Assembly: GCF_037038585.1 (NCBI RefSeq)
Contig: NC_092520.1
Span: 56,882,501-56,946,500, forward strand
Source: Patagioenas fasciata
Taxonomy: Eukaryota > Chordata > Aves > Columbiformes > Columbidae
Length of the DNA: 64,000 bases
Reading direction: 5' to 3'
The position numbers were made by a program, and so were the translations under genes. The notes beneath the pieces were generated by a model that worked only from the letters and a program-made list of their open reading frames with translations, ran no database searches and was not told the origin of the DNA. Shown in pieces: positions 37,676 through 51,110 of this stretch (the first letter of the stretch is position 1; the number at the start of each line of letters is the position of its first letter).

Positions 37676-37935
37676 AGAATCATAGAATGTCCTGAGTTGG
37701 AAGAAACCCAAACGAATCATTGAGTCCAACTCCCATCCCTGCACAGGACAACCCCACAGTTCGCACCATGTGTCTGAGGGCTTGTCCAGTCTCTTCTTGA
37801 ACACTGTCAGGCTTGGGGCCGTGACACCTCCCTGGGGAGCCTGTTCCAGTGCTCCACCACCCTCTGGGGTGAAGAACCTTATTGTGATGTCCAACCTTTT
37901 TCTAATGTCTGTGTCAATCATCTCATATCCCAGCT
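37676..37935 (-). mobile_element. CR1 LINE, 3' fragment
   Basis: A minus-strand copy starting GAATCATAGAATGTCCTGAG, with TTGAGTCCAACTCCC and the GGGGAGCCTGTTCCAGTGCT block. It shares its subfamily with the copy at 63300-63636 (TCCTGAGTTGGAAG in place of GGTTGGAAG). It lies in UBAC2 intron 1, just past the CpG island. Confidence 0.93.
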
Positions 37936-40900
37936 GCTACCCAAACAGAATTCACAGGGACTGAGGGTCACTGCTGAGCCTGTCTGCAGGATGAAGGATC
38001 TGCTGCGTTCGGTAACGGCAGCTGAGAACTGAACTGGTTGCTGTGTGGACTTTGGCACTGCAGGTTTCAGAGCAGGCTGGGACATATGATAACCAAAACT
38101 TTGCTGACTAACTCGTGATTCACACAGAATCCAAATCTGAGTGTGAAAGCACCTTCCAACTAGAGAGGAATAAATCTGGCATTTAAGGAGGAGTATTAGT
38201 TGTAGCTGTGTTGCGTTTGAGGATTCCCAAGGAAGGGGGGAGTATTTTTGCAGATGGATCTAATAACACTGTACTTGATTCACAGCTCCCAGTTTTTAAT
38301 TTGTTTTCCCCCCAGTAATAGACACTGTAGAAGAACAATGTTGGTGGCACGTGTCTGTGTATAGTTCTATGAGACAGAGGTGGGGTGAAAAGTATCCTTG
38401 TTTGGCTGAATGGGTGAAAAGTCATGATCAGTATTTAAAATTGTTTCCAAGATAGGTCGATCAGAAGGATGAGTGGAAAACTGTAGTCATAAGAAATGTA
38501 TTTGTACTAGGAGAAAGACCTACACAAGATGTAGTTCTGCAAAAAGTAAATGTTTTACAATTTAAATTTTTTTTCTTCTGGAAAACTGATACAACATACA
38601 CTCTACTGAACTCACCTGTTGACCTGAAGTGATGTTTCACTGTAAGATGTGGCTGGCACTGACAAACTCTAGTAGAGGCTTAGGTGACAGTGACACAGGC
38701 TCACCTCAGGCACAGCTATGGCAGTTTAAGATGTCCCTATGCCCTCAGACTTCTGTTTCTGCCTTTGAAGCAGAAGTGTCTGCTGAAGTAGCAGCAGGTA
38801 TGTAGGATTCAGTCACTGATGTGCACAATCTGGTGGCTTAGGCAGTTAATGAATCGGTGCCTGGTATTTCATCAGGGAAGCGTACATGTCTGTGTTCTGT
38901 TCTGCCACTGGGTCTTGGGACTCAGCAGGAACCTCTGGCAGAAGGGCAGGGACAGATAATTGTTGGGGCACTGATGGCAGATAAATGAGCCTGTGCCAGA
39001 GACTTTAGATAAAATCAGCAGACACCTTGTTCAACAGTGATAAGAATGGCAGGGCAGACTGAAGGCTTCTGTACCCTAGTGTGCCATCTCTGACAGACTT
39101 TTTAACATCTAGAATGTTTTGTTAAAGCCATATCACAACATCATTTGGTAAAACTTAAAAATACTAAACTCTTTTTAGCTATATGTATCATAGGTCATTT
39201 TAAAAAGTGACTCAGTTATTGATGATATTTGTAGTAGATTAAGGGCTTTAGCGTCTGCAGACGATGTGGTGGTAAAAATGTCAGAGGTTACTGTATTCTT
39301 TTTGTCTTGTTTTCACCGTTCTCCTCTTTAGCAATGGGAAACAAACAACAAATGACCTCAGAGCTCTCCTACATATTGGTAATGTGATTCTTACTGGCCT
39401 TCTTATGCAAAATGTTTTAACAAGAATGCCAGAGCCCCTCTTGTCCCTAAATTTCTAGAAGCAAGTCTGGGTTTGGCCTGCTCACCTTTTTAAAAACTTC
39501 TTTCTGATTTTGAAGCTGCTTATCAGAACCTAAACAATTATTTAACTGATTTGAAGTATTTTGATTAATGTAAATTCTTCTGCTTAGTTACTTCTCGGAA
39601 TTGCATTTAATACTTTTCTGAAAGAGATAGTAGAGGAACCAGTGGCTTATAATGGCAGCAGTTGCAGCTGGCTATAAACTTATTGCTCCATCTGGTGATA
39701 TTAATCTAGTGAAGGTCGATAGAATCTTGGATGAGGATATTATTGTCCACGTTCTTTGAATTCTTCGTTTTTTATTTCTTCTGCTAATTTTACAATAATC
39801 CAAAATAAATAGCAGTGGACTATATCGTATAATTCCAGGAGGTTTTGGAAATGATATAAAGATGAATCTAATAGTCTGTGTTGTCATTAGAGGTCTAAAT
39901 GAGAGAAGTAACTCAAGAATCCTTATGTTCTTTTTGATTTTGAATTTGATCTGCGTACTTGCATCCATGTCCTACAAAGCCTACCTCCTTTTTATTGATA
40001 CTGCATTAATCTCTTTTCCCCTTCTTGCATCCTGTCTTCTCAGTGTTTCTAGGCTGCCTCTCTAGCTTTTGCTGTTTTGATGAAAATAACTCTTCTTTTA
40101 AACTACAGGGAGACTGACATGATTAGGTTATTTTCAAGCTGCTTATTAAGTATGCATTTAAAACTTGTCTTTGACTTTCATCAGGTAGAATAATTTAGTT
40201 AGAATATTAAGTTTTGGACATTTTTCATCATCTATTATTCCTCTTACTATAAAAATTCATGGAACTTTGATTTACCTTATAGTCAATGCTGTCTTTTCTT
40301 ACGTCCCAGGCATAGTAACTGTATGTAATCAAGAGAAGACAGCTTGCAATTCAAATAAAAAGCCTGTGTTCTTGTTAAAATTAAGTTAATGTTTAATATT
40401 CCAAAGATTTAATGTGACAAAATGTGACAGAAGAGATGACTGAACTTTGGTAGACAGATGCCACTTAGCAGTATACTGATGTACTGTTCCTAGGAAATGT
40501 AGGAGGAAGACACTGTAGCTTCCTTTTAGCACAATTTATTTATAACATTTATTTGGGAAAGTGTTTGTCTGTGTGTTCTGTGTGCGTGAACAAATCCTGA
40601 GTGAGTAAATGAAAAACTTGAGTATTTTGATTTAATCAAAAAAAAGGAGTTCAGCTGTCTGTGCAGATTACTGCATAGCTGCATTTCCAATTTTTTAGAC
40701 CAAGAATTCTGTTGGGTTTCTTAATTCTGAATGCATTTTGCTTTTGTATTATAAGGTGGCTCTGACATACTACTACAGACTTAACAGAGAAAGTTTAGCT
40801 CAACTGAGCTTTTGTGAAGCACACTTATCTACTGTAGCTGTCCTGAGTGGTGGTGTTCTTCATTCAGGGTAATGTTGTTTTTGCATTATTTACAGTTAGT

Positions 40901-43900
40901 TGATAAAATGGTCCTAAGAAACATCATCTACATGTAGCCATAGATAGACCCTTTGGCTGTTTTTGTTACATAGACCTTTGCTTGGTTGATGGCCAAATTT
41001 CATTTCTGCTAGTATACCACTACTATGCTGAACAATGTCTTTCAAAGTTATTAGTGAGTACAAACTATTTCTATATTACTTACCTTGATCTAACTTTATG
41101 GATCATCTCTGTACTATGGATGCCAGTGGATGCTACACTATGATACGTGGCTACACAAACAAGTTCATTTCACGTCCTGGCTCCACAGTTCAGTAAGGTG
41201 AATTATATTATCTTCATCCAAGGAATATTCCAAATTTGTCAGTTCATTACCACAGATTCAGCTTCAGGTATTCCTCATAAGTTTGTCTACTTCTGCTGAA
41301 GTTAGACTGTCTTGTAAATAATGCTTGAATAGCTGGGCGTGTGTAGTGAAGTCATTGGCTATGTCCATGTGCTTTTTAAGATATCTCATGACTTTGAGCA
41401 CTAAAGTTGAGTTCTTGCATAATGTGTTTGTCTAGTATCTCTTATCATAGTTTAAGAGTTTCCTGGTATAAATCCTCTGTCCTACTTCTCCTCTTCAGTG
41501 CTCTTTAAAATCACATGCATGGGCAGAGAGGTTCTTGAAAAGTGATGTTGTAAGAGACATATATAAAAGCAAACCCCTCCAACAAACAAATGATCTAACC
41601 CTGGGTGCATGTGAGCCAGTTCTGACAAGTAGATCCTTTGCTAGCAGGGATATGCTGAATTGCTAACGGGCAATATCAGGTGCAGCAGATGATGACACTG
41701 ACCAATAACACACCTACGCAGTGTATAACACACAATTTTGAATGAGGAGGTGTAAAAATAAACATACCTAGTACACATTACAACTATGCAATACGGAAGT
41801 CATGAAGCAAGGAAGAGCACAATTTATAAGGCCAAAGTTTGCCTTCATTCAGGCAAACTGCTTCTGTTATCTGGAATATCGGAGGAACTGGTGTGCCCTG
41901 GGGAAAAAAAAAAAGCCAGTTACTCTGGTTAGTAGGAAGCACAGCATGGGCATACTCAAATGACAGAAAACACTAACCCAGTTGAGTTGACTTGTGAAAC
42001 TACATTGTGGTGTATTCAGGAAGGATGCTGCAGCACAAGGCTTTGAGGAGGCGCTTGTGGGGTGGGCTGTGGTGCCCAACCCAGACCAGTTTCTTGTGTT
42101 GCAGTCTGCCAGCAACTGGAGTCTCATGCCAAACACTGCTGGAACACTTAGTGGCTCTGCAAAGGTCAACATGAGCACATGAAGGCTGACACTGCGCCAG
42201 ATGTTTGCTTTACTGTAATGCTGCTTAGCTGTATTTGCTGCTTGTTCTCCAACATGCTATGTCCCAGGGGCAAAGTATGATATGCAGAAGGCTCTCCATT
42301 ATAAGACACCAAGGCTTTTCCAACAACTTAAACCTCTAAGACCAAGACCAAACTTTTCTGCAGATGCTGTAATATCCCCTCCCAATATTCTTCATGCCAC
42401 GTGCAACACTGCACATGAGTATAGTACAGAAACCTTTCAGGGCTGGTCTTTATCAAAGTAAAATCTGAGTCCTTGTTTTAAAGCCTTGTTACATCTGGAA
42501 AATATCTGACTACTTTGCCTACCGCATACAAGCTACTTCATGTAGTAGTAGAGAATGGAGTCCTTTGAACTTGGGTGCAAGCATTTCTGCTAATGCAACT
42601 TACGCTCTTACCTCCCAGTGAACCTTGTAGTGCAGTGCTAGCAATTTGTTAAAAATCCCCAAGGCAACAGGGGAATGCTGTGCTCTTCTGCTTGTGTAAC
42701 CTGCAAGACTGAACTGTGTTTTGCGCGGGTGTCAGGAAAATATTAAAGGTATGGAAGTTGATGCTTTGTGGTATGACTGAAGGAAACATCAAGTATGCAT
42801 TGAATATATCTGACTGTGCATAATAATATTGTGCAGTACAATCCTATATGGGAAAACAAATTAGCTTGTATATCAGCATGTCACAGTGCAACTGGGTTCA
42901 AAATAATACCTTGAGTCCTGGGAGCAGCATAGCCACCTCGGTTCGATTAGCCATGCATTGTACACCACAAAAATGTGGCTGTTCTGCTGCTGTGCTGCAG
43001 AGCTGGCTCATTTCAAGCTAGCATGGGGATCTCCACGTGGTGTTGTGGTGTAGCCATACCTGGTATTTCTGACACTGTATGCTAATACTAGTATGGTAAT
43101 ATGCTCTGTGGTTGAGAGGAAGAAGAGGCTGCTCAGTGAGGTGAGTATTTTTGTTAACTTCGACCTGTTTCATTTTCTGTTTCTTTTCAGATGTTTCTTT
43201 TAGAACCAAGGGGTTGTTTGTGTGTTTTGTTTTTCCTTTTTGTAGCTCCTCATTCTTTTATACTTTGTGACTTAGGCTAAAACCAGTAGTTACTAAACAG
43301 TAAGTGTATAGGTAACAGTAAGTATAGGTAACTGGTGTGATTATAGTCTTACCTGTGCCTTTTAAAAATAGGTTTAAAATGTTATCACCATTGTTTTTTT
43401 TATTGACTTTCTTGATTGATATACTAACATCATTCACCTCTCAGCTTCTGCACTAAGTTTATAAGCATTTGATAAAAAACTCTTCTGGAGGTGATACTGT
43501 TGTTACTGTGTTCACTTGCAGGCGTCATGACAATTAACCACCAGAGTACAGTGTGAAGTGACAGTCTGAACACAGGGTCCCCTTCCTGTGCCTGTGCTCT
43601 GTGCCTGGACCAGGGGCAAGAGCTGCTCTCCTGGCCCAGAATACTTCATTCAATCATGTACTACCTTCAGGAAGCACTAACTTCACAGCTTTTGCAGGAT
43701 CCTCTGATATCACACTTTTTTTTTTTTCCCCAAAGGATGAAATATTGGAAAAATACTTCTAGGGAACTGAACAAACTGTAAAAAAACATACGGTTAAATT
43801 CCATCCTACCAGTCAGCACACAGTCTCCTGGTGTCTTCCAGATTCCCCAAGCAGTATTACAGGTGTCTGTATCTCTTGTCATCCTCCCTCCATGGCTTGC

Positions 43901-45897
43901 TCTCATTTGTTCTTGGCTACTGTTCAGGGCTCAGTGTGTGGTTATAATAAAGACAAGCTTTTACTTCTCATGTCTAGAGATCACTCCAGTCTCCCAAAGG
44001 TACACAAGTGTCAAGGAAGCACTTAAAAAATACTTTTCAGATTTGAGTATCTGACAGTGAGTTTCATCGACCATTACAATAAAGGACAAGCAAGGTTGTC
44101 AAGCATTCAGGAGGAGGTACTAATGCTGTAAATGCTATTTTGGTTTAATGTGTAACAAACCTGCATCTGAAGGGAAAATAGTGGGCAAGAGTTCTTGAAA
44201 ACTCTGACCATTTTGAAACATCACTTTTGGCTGATGAACCTACTACAAGTTCTTGGCTAGATTTTGGAATACAATAAATGAATATATGCATGATTGCTTA
44301 ATGCAGAAATAACAAACCTACCCAAAACAGAGATTCCATCAGTGCATTTGGGAAGTACTGTGCATTCGATGTGCATCAGTTGTGGTTTAAAAGATTTGCA
44401 GAACTTGTGTATGACCATTAAAAGGTGGTTCGTGCATGTTTCATACCATTACAGTAGCCCCCAGCAGGTAATTAGATGAAAGTGGTGTGTCTGCCTCATA
44501 GCAGCTGCATTTGGGAAGGTTGCAGGTGATAGTGGGGAAAAAAAAAAACCTGTTACACAGTGTGTTTCATCTGTAGCACTAGTGTAAGCTCAGTAGGGAT
44601 CCGCACAAAAAACATGTCCTGAGCTAATTCGAGCTTCTGCAGCCACTTTTCATCAGCTGTCGTTGGCAATGGGGTCCTCTTCTAGGTCAATGCTTGAGTC
44701 TTGGGCCCAGAATAGCAGTCAAGGGGTGAAGTTTTTCCCCCCAAAGCCCTTCAGAAACAGTAGCTTGGTCTGGCTGCCTGTTCTGACATGCTCATCTGCT
44801 TGCTCTCTTCATCTACAACTGGTGAACAGACAGGGAGCAGGAAATAATTTTTTTAAATATAGCTGTTGCTTCTACCACAACTTTCATATTCTTCTCATTA
44901 GTGCAATGGTGGCTTCTGAAGCTGCAACTACCTGAGCAGCTGTGCCGTAAGCCTCTCTCTCCGTGATAGACAGTCACAAGTATTCTTTAACTCTGTGTAC
45001 TTTGAAAGTGGTATTGACAACCAAAAAAAGTGATGGGTTGTGGAAGAAGAGGACTCATGGGCTTTGTAATGAGTTCAGGGTGGAGTGTAGAGACTTAGGG
45101 GTGATTTTCTCATTCATGTCGCATTTTAGGGTTAGCCTCAAGTTGCACAGTGGTAGGACAAAGGTTGGGACACTTGCCTGTGAGATTCTGAGAGTAGTTT
45201 TGCAGAGAACTTCTCCATTGCACCAGGAGGAAGCAAAGGCCTGTAGCAAAAGCTTGTTCTTTGCTCTTCATCATGGCATGTTTTGCTGGTTGTTACAAAG
45301 TCACTCTGTTCCCTTAGGTTGAAGTTTAGTATGTGTGTGGCAGCACCAATGCTATTACTGCCCCTTGTTGGAAAGAATTGCCACTTAAGGAGTACTTTGG
45401 GATTGCAAATTTATTCCAAGGTCTTTGAAGATCGTATTTGATGTATTTTAACTCTTCAGGCCCAAAATGTAAGTTTATCCTTTCATTCTACTTTCTTTAC
45501 ATGGTGCAAAGGCACTGTGTTTTTCTCCTCTTTGTGCATGTTTACATTGGTGTTGCCAGTAGACACCGGCATCCAGCATAGGTTCATAATACATGTTTCC
45601 ATCTTGCACACAGTTCCAAATCCATTGGACTAAAATTTTGCTTTCTGAATTTTACCTTTCCATTCAAAGTAAGGAATTTGACTCGGGTGTCAGAATGCCT
45701 GATTGTCAGTATCTGGGACTGTTAGTCATTTTTGGTCTTGCTGCTTCAGACATTCCACAGCAGTGGGAGGGTTGTTCCTTCACTGGTGACCTTACAGTAG
45801 CCCTTTGTAAGGATCTATATGCTGTGGAGTAGTAAAGCAACCTACTGCGCTGTACAGTGAAACACTTTGAATAAAACACTTCAAGAGATGTATTATT

Positions 45898-46162
45898 TAT
45901 CTGGGAGAGAAGGCTGAGAGGGGATCTTATCAATGCTTACAAATATCTGAAGGGTGGATATCAAGAGGACCATACTCTTTTCAGGGTTGCCCAACAATAG
46001 GATGGAGGGGTTGTGGAGTCTCCTTCTCTGGAGACATTCAAAACCCACCTGGACACATTCCTGTGTGATCTGCTCTGGCTGAACCTGCTTTAGCAGGTGG
46101 GTTGGACTAAGATGATCTCCAAAGGTCCCTTCCACCCCCAACCATTCTATGATTCTGTGATC
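45898..46162 (+). mobile_element. CR1 LINE, 3' fragment with internal deletion
   Basis: It starts CTGGGAGAGAAGGCTGAGAG and ends CCATTCTATGATTCTGTGAT. At about 46007 the sequence jumps from the CCCAACAATAGGATGGAG block straight to GGTTGTGGAGTCTCC. Compared with the 29935 copy, roughly 110 bases are missing there. Confidence 0.9.
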
Positions 46163-47441
46163 TTTCTCAGCTTTACTGGGCAAGAATAAACTCATCAAAT
46201 GTGACGACATTTTTGAGAAGCTTGAGAATAGAAGTTTCCGTTACTCATGTGATGTTCCCTGTGGGTGACTGTCACATTAATGGGTTGGTTACTTGTGTGT
46301 TTTTTCACTTGATGACGTGCTTAAAAATGAGTACTCTTCTTTCATAACAAGGTTTAAAGTGTCTAAGCTGAAAGCTAAAATGAGGTGTGTAAGAAAAATG
46401 TGTCTTCACACTTTTGGAGAAAACAGAGAAGGTTCTGTTGGTTGGTTATTTTTTAATGCATTCAAATTAGGAATGAACCTGGTAGGATAAAGTATTTCAA
46501 GCATGTATTACTTGTAATGTAAAAATGACATGATGATATGAAAATTACAGTAAAATCTAAATATAAACTTTAGGCCTGTATAGAAATACAAAGTCATGGT
46601 GGCAAATCTAGTGAATTGCTTGTCACATTTTTTGTGGTAATGTGATGCTTATGTGAAAAGTATGAGAGTGAGGTTGTGTAATTTTTTTTTTTTTTAATTC
46701 ATGAAATAATGTAAATGCATCTGATAGTAAAATAACACATCTTATCAAACTTTGGTTCAGAAATATCTACTGTTGTGATTACTACTTTTGTTCTGATTTA
46801 GGCTGTGTTTTCATATATCTGTTGTATTCTGGTTGTAAAACTGACCTTGTCACATTAAGAAATGTTGATTTACCTAAGTTAACTACAGGAGCATTGCCTG
46901 AGGTTTCAAGTTAATATGCGTGTGCACAGTAACTTTCAGGCAGCTCCAGCTTCTTTTTTCCGTCACTGTTCTACAGTTCTCCAATGGCGTCAAACTTTTC
47001 GTAACCATCCGACTAAGTTAGAGGAATAATTTAAAAAATGAATGTCTGTTTGGATGTCTGTTTTGCTAACAACAAAATGTGAATGTTTTATTTCCTGAAA
47101 CATGGTTGAGTTTTAGGAGGGCAGCATAGGAGGGCATGACCTCCATAGATGCAGAGCACTTTGGTTTAATTATAGCCAAACAAGTAATTTCATGAGAGAA
47201 CGATGAAAACAGAATGTCTGATTAATATTTAACTGTCTTTAATATCTCCAAAGGCTTCCTTTGAGTGGTGTGTTTTTCTTACCTATTTACAAGTTGTTGA
47301 GAAATTGGGACATTGTTGAGATAAAAAGTCAAAGTGGTGCTGCTGCTATTATGTTTTCCAATCACCTGTTTAAATCTGTCACTTTTTAAATGTGAGAGAT
47401 TTTTCTCTAAAACGTTTTTTGTTTGTTTTTTTGTCTTTAAG

Positions 47442-47569
47442 ATAAAGCACCTTTGTCAAAGAGCCTGTTATTAGTCCCAAGTGCCATCTCGGTTCTTTTG
47501 ACTCTGCTCTTCCAACATTATCAGAAGTTCTTTGCATATAACCTACAAGCTATAAAAGAGGATTTTCAG
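47442..47569 (+). CDS. UBAC2: UBAC2, coding exon 2
   Basis: 128 bases between an acceptor (TTTTTTTGTCTTTAAG) and a consensus donor (TTTCAG|GTAAGA). It completes the split Tyr codon and encodes residues 11-53: YKAPLSKSLLLVPSAISVLL, then TLLFQHYQKFFAYNLQAIKE and DFQ. This includes the first membrane segment (about residues 18-36). The match to vertebrate UBAC2 is clear along the whole exon. It ends in phase 0. Confidence 0.96.
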
Positions 47570-49229
47570 GTAAGAATTAGTTAATTTTGTGTGGAAAGAG
47601 ACTGTGAACTATGCTATTCTGTGTGATTTCTCCCAGTTGCTTCTCCTCTGGTTCTTTGGCTTTGTTCACTGTTGTAGACCAGCTTGTTTTTACCTTTTTT
47701 AATGTCACATCAGTAAGCTACTTTTTGGTAAAAGCAAGAAAAACTGATGTGAAAGTATCAACACAGCTTTTCACTTCGTTCTTTTGTCTGGGTAATGATT
47801 GGTTTTGTACCAATTTTCCTTCCAGATGGTGGCGTTTGGAAGTCTGATGGTAGCGAAGTATGGTTTAAGCCATGTAACAATATTAAGTAGTTTCATATGA
47901 ATGTCAGTATCTTATCGTGCTTAGGTTTTGAGGCTGAAGAGGGCTATTGTGATCAGCTACTCTGATTGTATATGGTTTATTTTAACAGAGGCCATAACTT
48001 TTGCTCTAACTTCTGCTGTAGTTAGTTGCAGTAAATGAAGATTTACCCATTGAATAGAACTGCTGATTCTAATTTGAAGATTCCAAGTGATGGGGGAGTT
48101 TGTCATGCTCCTCAGTAACCTGCTGAATTGGTTATTATCTTATTAGACATTTATTGCTTATTCTCAGTTCAAGCTGAGATACTTTATCTTTTGGTATTTC
48201 ATCTTGTAAGGTTTTGTTCCCAGCTTAATTAAGAATCCTCTAGTACAGTTGTAATTGTTGAAATAATACCCCTAGAAGTGATTAATAAGTTTTGTGGGGG
48301 TTTGGGTCTTTTTTCATTTTCGGAAATGGCAAACTACTGCTCAACAGAGAAGGGTCAGCAGATGTCTCTGTAATTATCTTACACCACATGTTTTACAGTT
48401 AGATCAAAAAAATGTATGAAGTCAACTCTATGTTTTTGAGGATGCTGACTGTAGCCTGGAAGCCTTAAAAGATTATTAGACCTAGCTGGTGATACCCTGT
48501 GCTGTTGTGCTCTCTGTGATCTTTCTTGTCAAGAACAAGAGCTTCATTATAATCTCGTAGATTACAACTCTGCAAGAGCACTGCTCATATTTTCCAAGTT
48601 TCTTGCTAGTGCTGTGCAGCAAAAACACATAAATTAATGTCTGCCTTTTTAAAGTGTTACAACCAAATGTTTGGGGAGGAGGAAGAGAAAGTGTGAGAAA
48701 CTATTCAAGTTTAAAATGGAAATTTTGTAGGTTTGGGTTTCTTTTTTTAATCCAAAAGTGAAAGATGTTTGTCTCCATAAAGGGGATCCTCAAGAGCAGT
48801 GAAGAAACTGTGTGTATAATGAAGATCTCGGTGACATTAGAACTATGTATTTTTTAGGCTGGCTAAAGCACAGAGCAATCAGGCTTAGAAGCCTTACACA
48901 GCCTATGCAAGGGCTGTTCAGTTAATGTGTATCATGAAATGTTCAGCTGCCACCTCACAGCCCTGCCAGTTTGGACTTCAGCGGCAGTGGTACTCAAGGT
49001 GCTGGCTGGGTTTCAACACTGGGCATTTAGACATGGGACAAGTGCAGTGGTGAGGTCCCATTTCTTTCTTCTTATGCAGTCCTGAGGAAATTGGAGGCTG
49101 AAGCATCGGCTGAGACCTAAAGACCTTGAGAAACATGTAAAGCTTAGGTAGTGTGTTGGCACTTGGACTTTCACAGAGGGGAGAACGCCTAGCAGGCTGT
49201 GGCTTAGGAAAGGGAGCTGGAAGAGCCAA

Positions 49230-49810
49230 AGCTTGTGCTGGAGACTAGTGAGGGAGATGAAGGGCAGCAAGGAAGTTGTCTTTAAGTACATCTGCAGCAA
49301 ATGAAAGGCTTAAGGAAGGTATGGGCCTGATCCTCGTTGTGGCAGGAGACCTAGGTGACATGAAATATGCTGAGGTATTCAGTCAGATGTATTTATCAGT
49401 ATGTTTTTCCGTCAGGCCTCCAAGGTCCCTAAGCCTCCAAGCAGAGTCTGTGAGAGTGAAGCAGTATCCACCATTGAGAAAAACAGAGTTAGTAATCACT
49501 TAACCCAACTGTACGCACAAGTTAATGGAACCAGACGAGTTGCCTCTGAGGGTGCCGAAGAAGCTCAAAATGTGATTGTGAGAGTTTCTTTACCATCTTT
49601 GAGAGGTCATGGCAGTTGGTGAAAGTACCCAATGACTGGAGAAAGGCAAACATCACACCTGTCTTTGGGAGGGGCAGGCAGGAGGGTCCAGGTAACATCA
49701 AGCCACTCAGCCTTAACTTGGTCCCTAGGAAGGTCACAGATAAAATCTCTTTAGAAGCCATTTCTCAACACACACACAAAGGTGACTGGGAACAGCCAAC
49801 CAAGGTGAAG
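49230..49810 (+). mobile_element. Outer CR1 LINE, left part (ORF2 before and at the start of the RT domain)
   Basis: Decayed CR1 ORF2. Recognisable words are the region between endonuclease and polymerase (GGCAGCAAGGAAG, then GTACATCTGCAGCAAA), CTTTGAGAGGTCATGGCA, and the polymerase entry motif read as NDWRKANITPVF (about 49630-49670). This is followed by GPGNIKPLSL where CR1 has DPGNYRPVSL. Frames are broken. The sequence stops after CCAACCAAGGTGAAG at 49810, and the expected continuation, a CATGCCTGACCAA-like word, is found 1.3 kb later at 51111. Confidence 0.85.
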
Positions 49811-51110
49811 TGGACAGATCCTGTGGGTCACAATGGGTTGCACAGCTCATGTCAGCAACACTGTTTGTGCCCATGGGACCTTCTCTGATGGTCGAGGACT
49901 GCTTGGAAGAGTTGGGATCCACCTAACCAAGTGGGACAAAGCATCTTTGCTAACAGGCAGGCCAGCCTGCCGAGGAGGACTTTAAGTCAGGAACAACACA
50001 AGAGGGAGATGACAGTCCACAGTCAACTGAGGAGGCAGTGGACTGGGTTAGCCAGCAAAGGGTACCAGCTGCTGTGAACAAAAGGGATCTTGTAATCAAC
50101 AAAACAGGACTGAAAAGGACCTACTTCAAGTGTATGCACATAAATAAGGAAGTGCCTATGGGACAGCATTATGTGGAACACTCCTATACGTTTTCTGGGA
50201 AATCAACGTGACCGGGTGCCTCTGTGAAGTGTCTGTACTCTAGTGCGTGCTACACAGGGAACAAATAAGAGGAATTAAAGTCATATGACGTTACAATCTC
50301 ATTGGAGTCACGGAGATGTGGTGGGTTAGTTCATGTGACAGGTGAGCTGCAACAGGCAAATACAAACTCTTTAGGAAGGACAGGCAAGGAGGAGAATTGC
50401 TTGTTATGTGAAAGAGCCACAGAACTGCACAGAGCTTTGTCTTGGGACATGAAGAAGTTGAGAGTTTATGGGTCAGGATTAGAGGGCAAACCAGCACAGC
50501 CAGCTTTCATGGTGGTGTTTGCTATAAGCCACCTGATCACGAAGAAGTGTGTGAGGCCTTCTTCAGACACCTGATTTTAGGTCCTGGCCCTCATGGAGGG
50601 CTTTAACCATCCTCATATGTGCTGGGAGGGTAACACAGCAGGGCACAAGGAGTCCAGGAGGTTTCTGGAGTGCATTGATAACAGCTTCCTAACCCAGGTG
50701 ACTGAGGAGCTGATGAGGGGTGACGTTGTGTCTGGACCTCATGCTTAAAAACAAGGAAGAAGAGCTGGCTGGGCATGCGAAGATCAGGGGTAGCATTGGT
50801 GTATGTAAACACCTCATGGGAGGGAGCAAAGAAGAGGGAGCCAGGCCCAGTGAATGGACAAGAGGCAGAGGGCACAAATTGAAATAGAAGTAATTTCATT
50901 TAAATAAAGATCTTTTTACTGTAAGACTGATGGAACAAAGGAGCAGTTTCCCCAGAGAAGTTGTGTAGTCTCCATCCTTGGAGACAGTCAAAACCTGGAC
51001 ATGGTCAGTTAACATCCTGCCCTAGCTGACTTTGTTTTCAGTGAGGATGTCAGACTAGATGATGTCTAGAGGTTCCTTCCTACCTCATCTGTACTACAAC
51101 TCTCTGAAAG
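49811..51110 (+). mobile_element. Inner CR1 LINE, internally deleted, inserted in the outer CR1
   Basis: This segment interrupts the outer CR1. It begins with CR1 5' sequence and includes endonuclease-domain words: YKLFRKDRQG near 50361-50390, VESLWVRIRG near 50457-50487, and GVCYKPPDHEE near 50515-50550. A broken MEGFNHPHMCW lies near 50593-50625 where intact CR1 endonuclease has a GDFNHPDICW motif, so the catalytic Asp is Gly here. From about 50820 it jumps to the CR1 3' end (GAGGGCACAAATTGAAATAG, TGTAGTCTCCATCCTTGGAG) and closes near 51105. The reverse transcriptase part is missing. It is 1.3 kb long and cannot move. Confidence 0.82.

Larger units (their letters stand above)
36983..47441 (+). 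other. UBAC2: UBAC2 intron 1
   Basis: About 10.5 kb between the exon 1 donor and exon 2 acceptor. Its first 500 bases are CpG island. It holds two CR1 copies (37676-37935 minus, 45898-46162 plus), a GT repeat (37508-37521) and a T tract near 46681-46696. I see no other exon or gene; the remaining sequence is AT-rich and unassigned. Confidence 0.85.

Noticed and set aside
41867..42182. Two overlapping frames (103 and 62 codons) in UBAC2 intron 1
   Set aside because: No family resemblance, no splice-site pair and no CpG island; within chance for this length.
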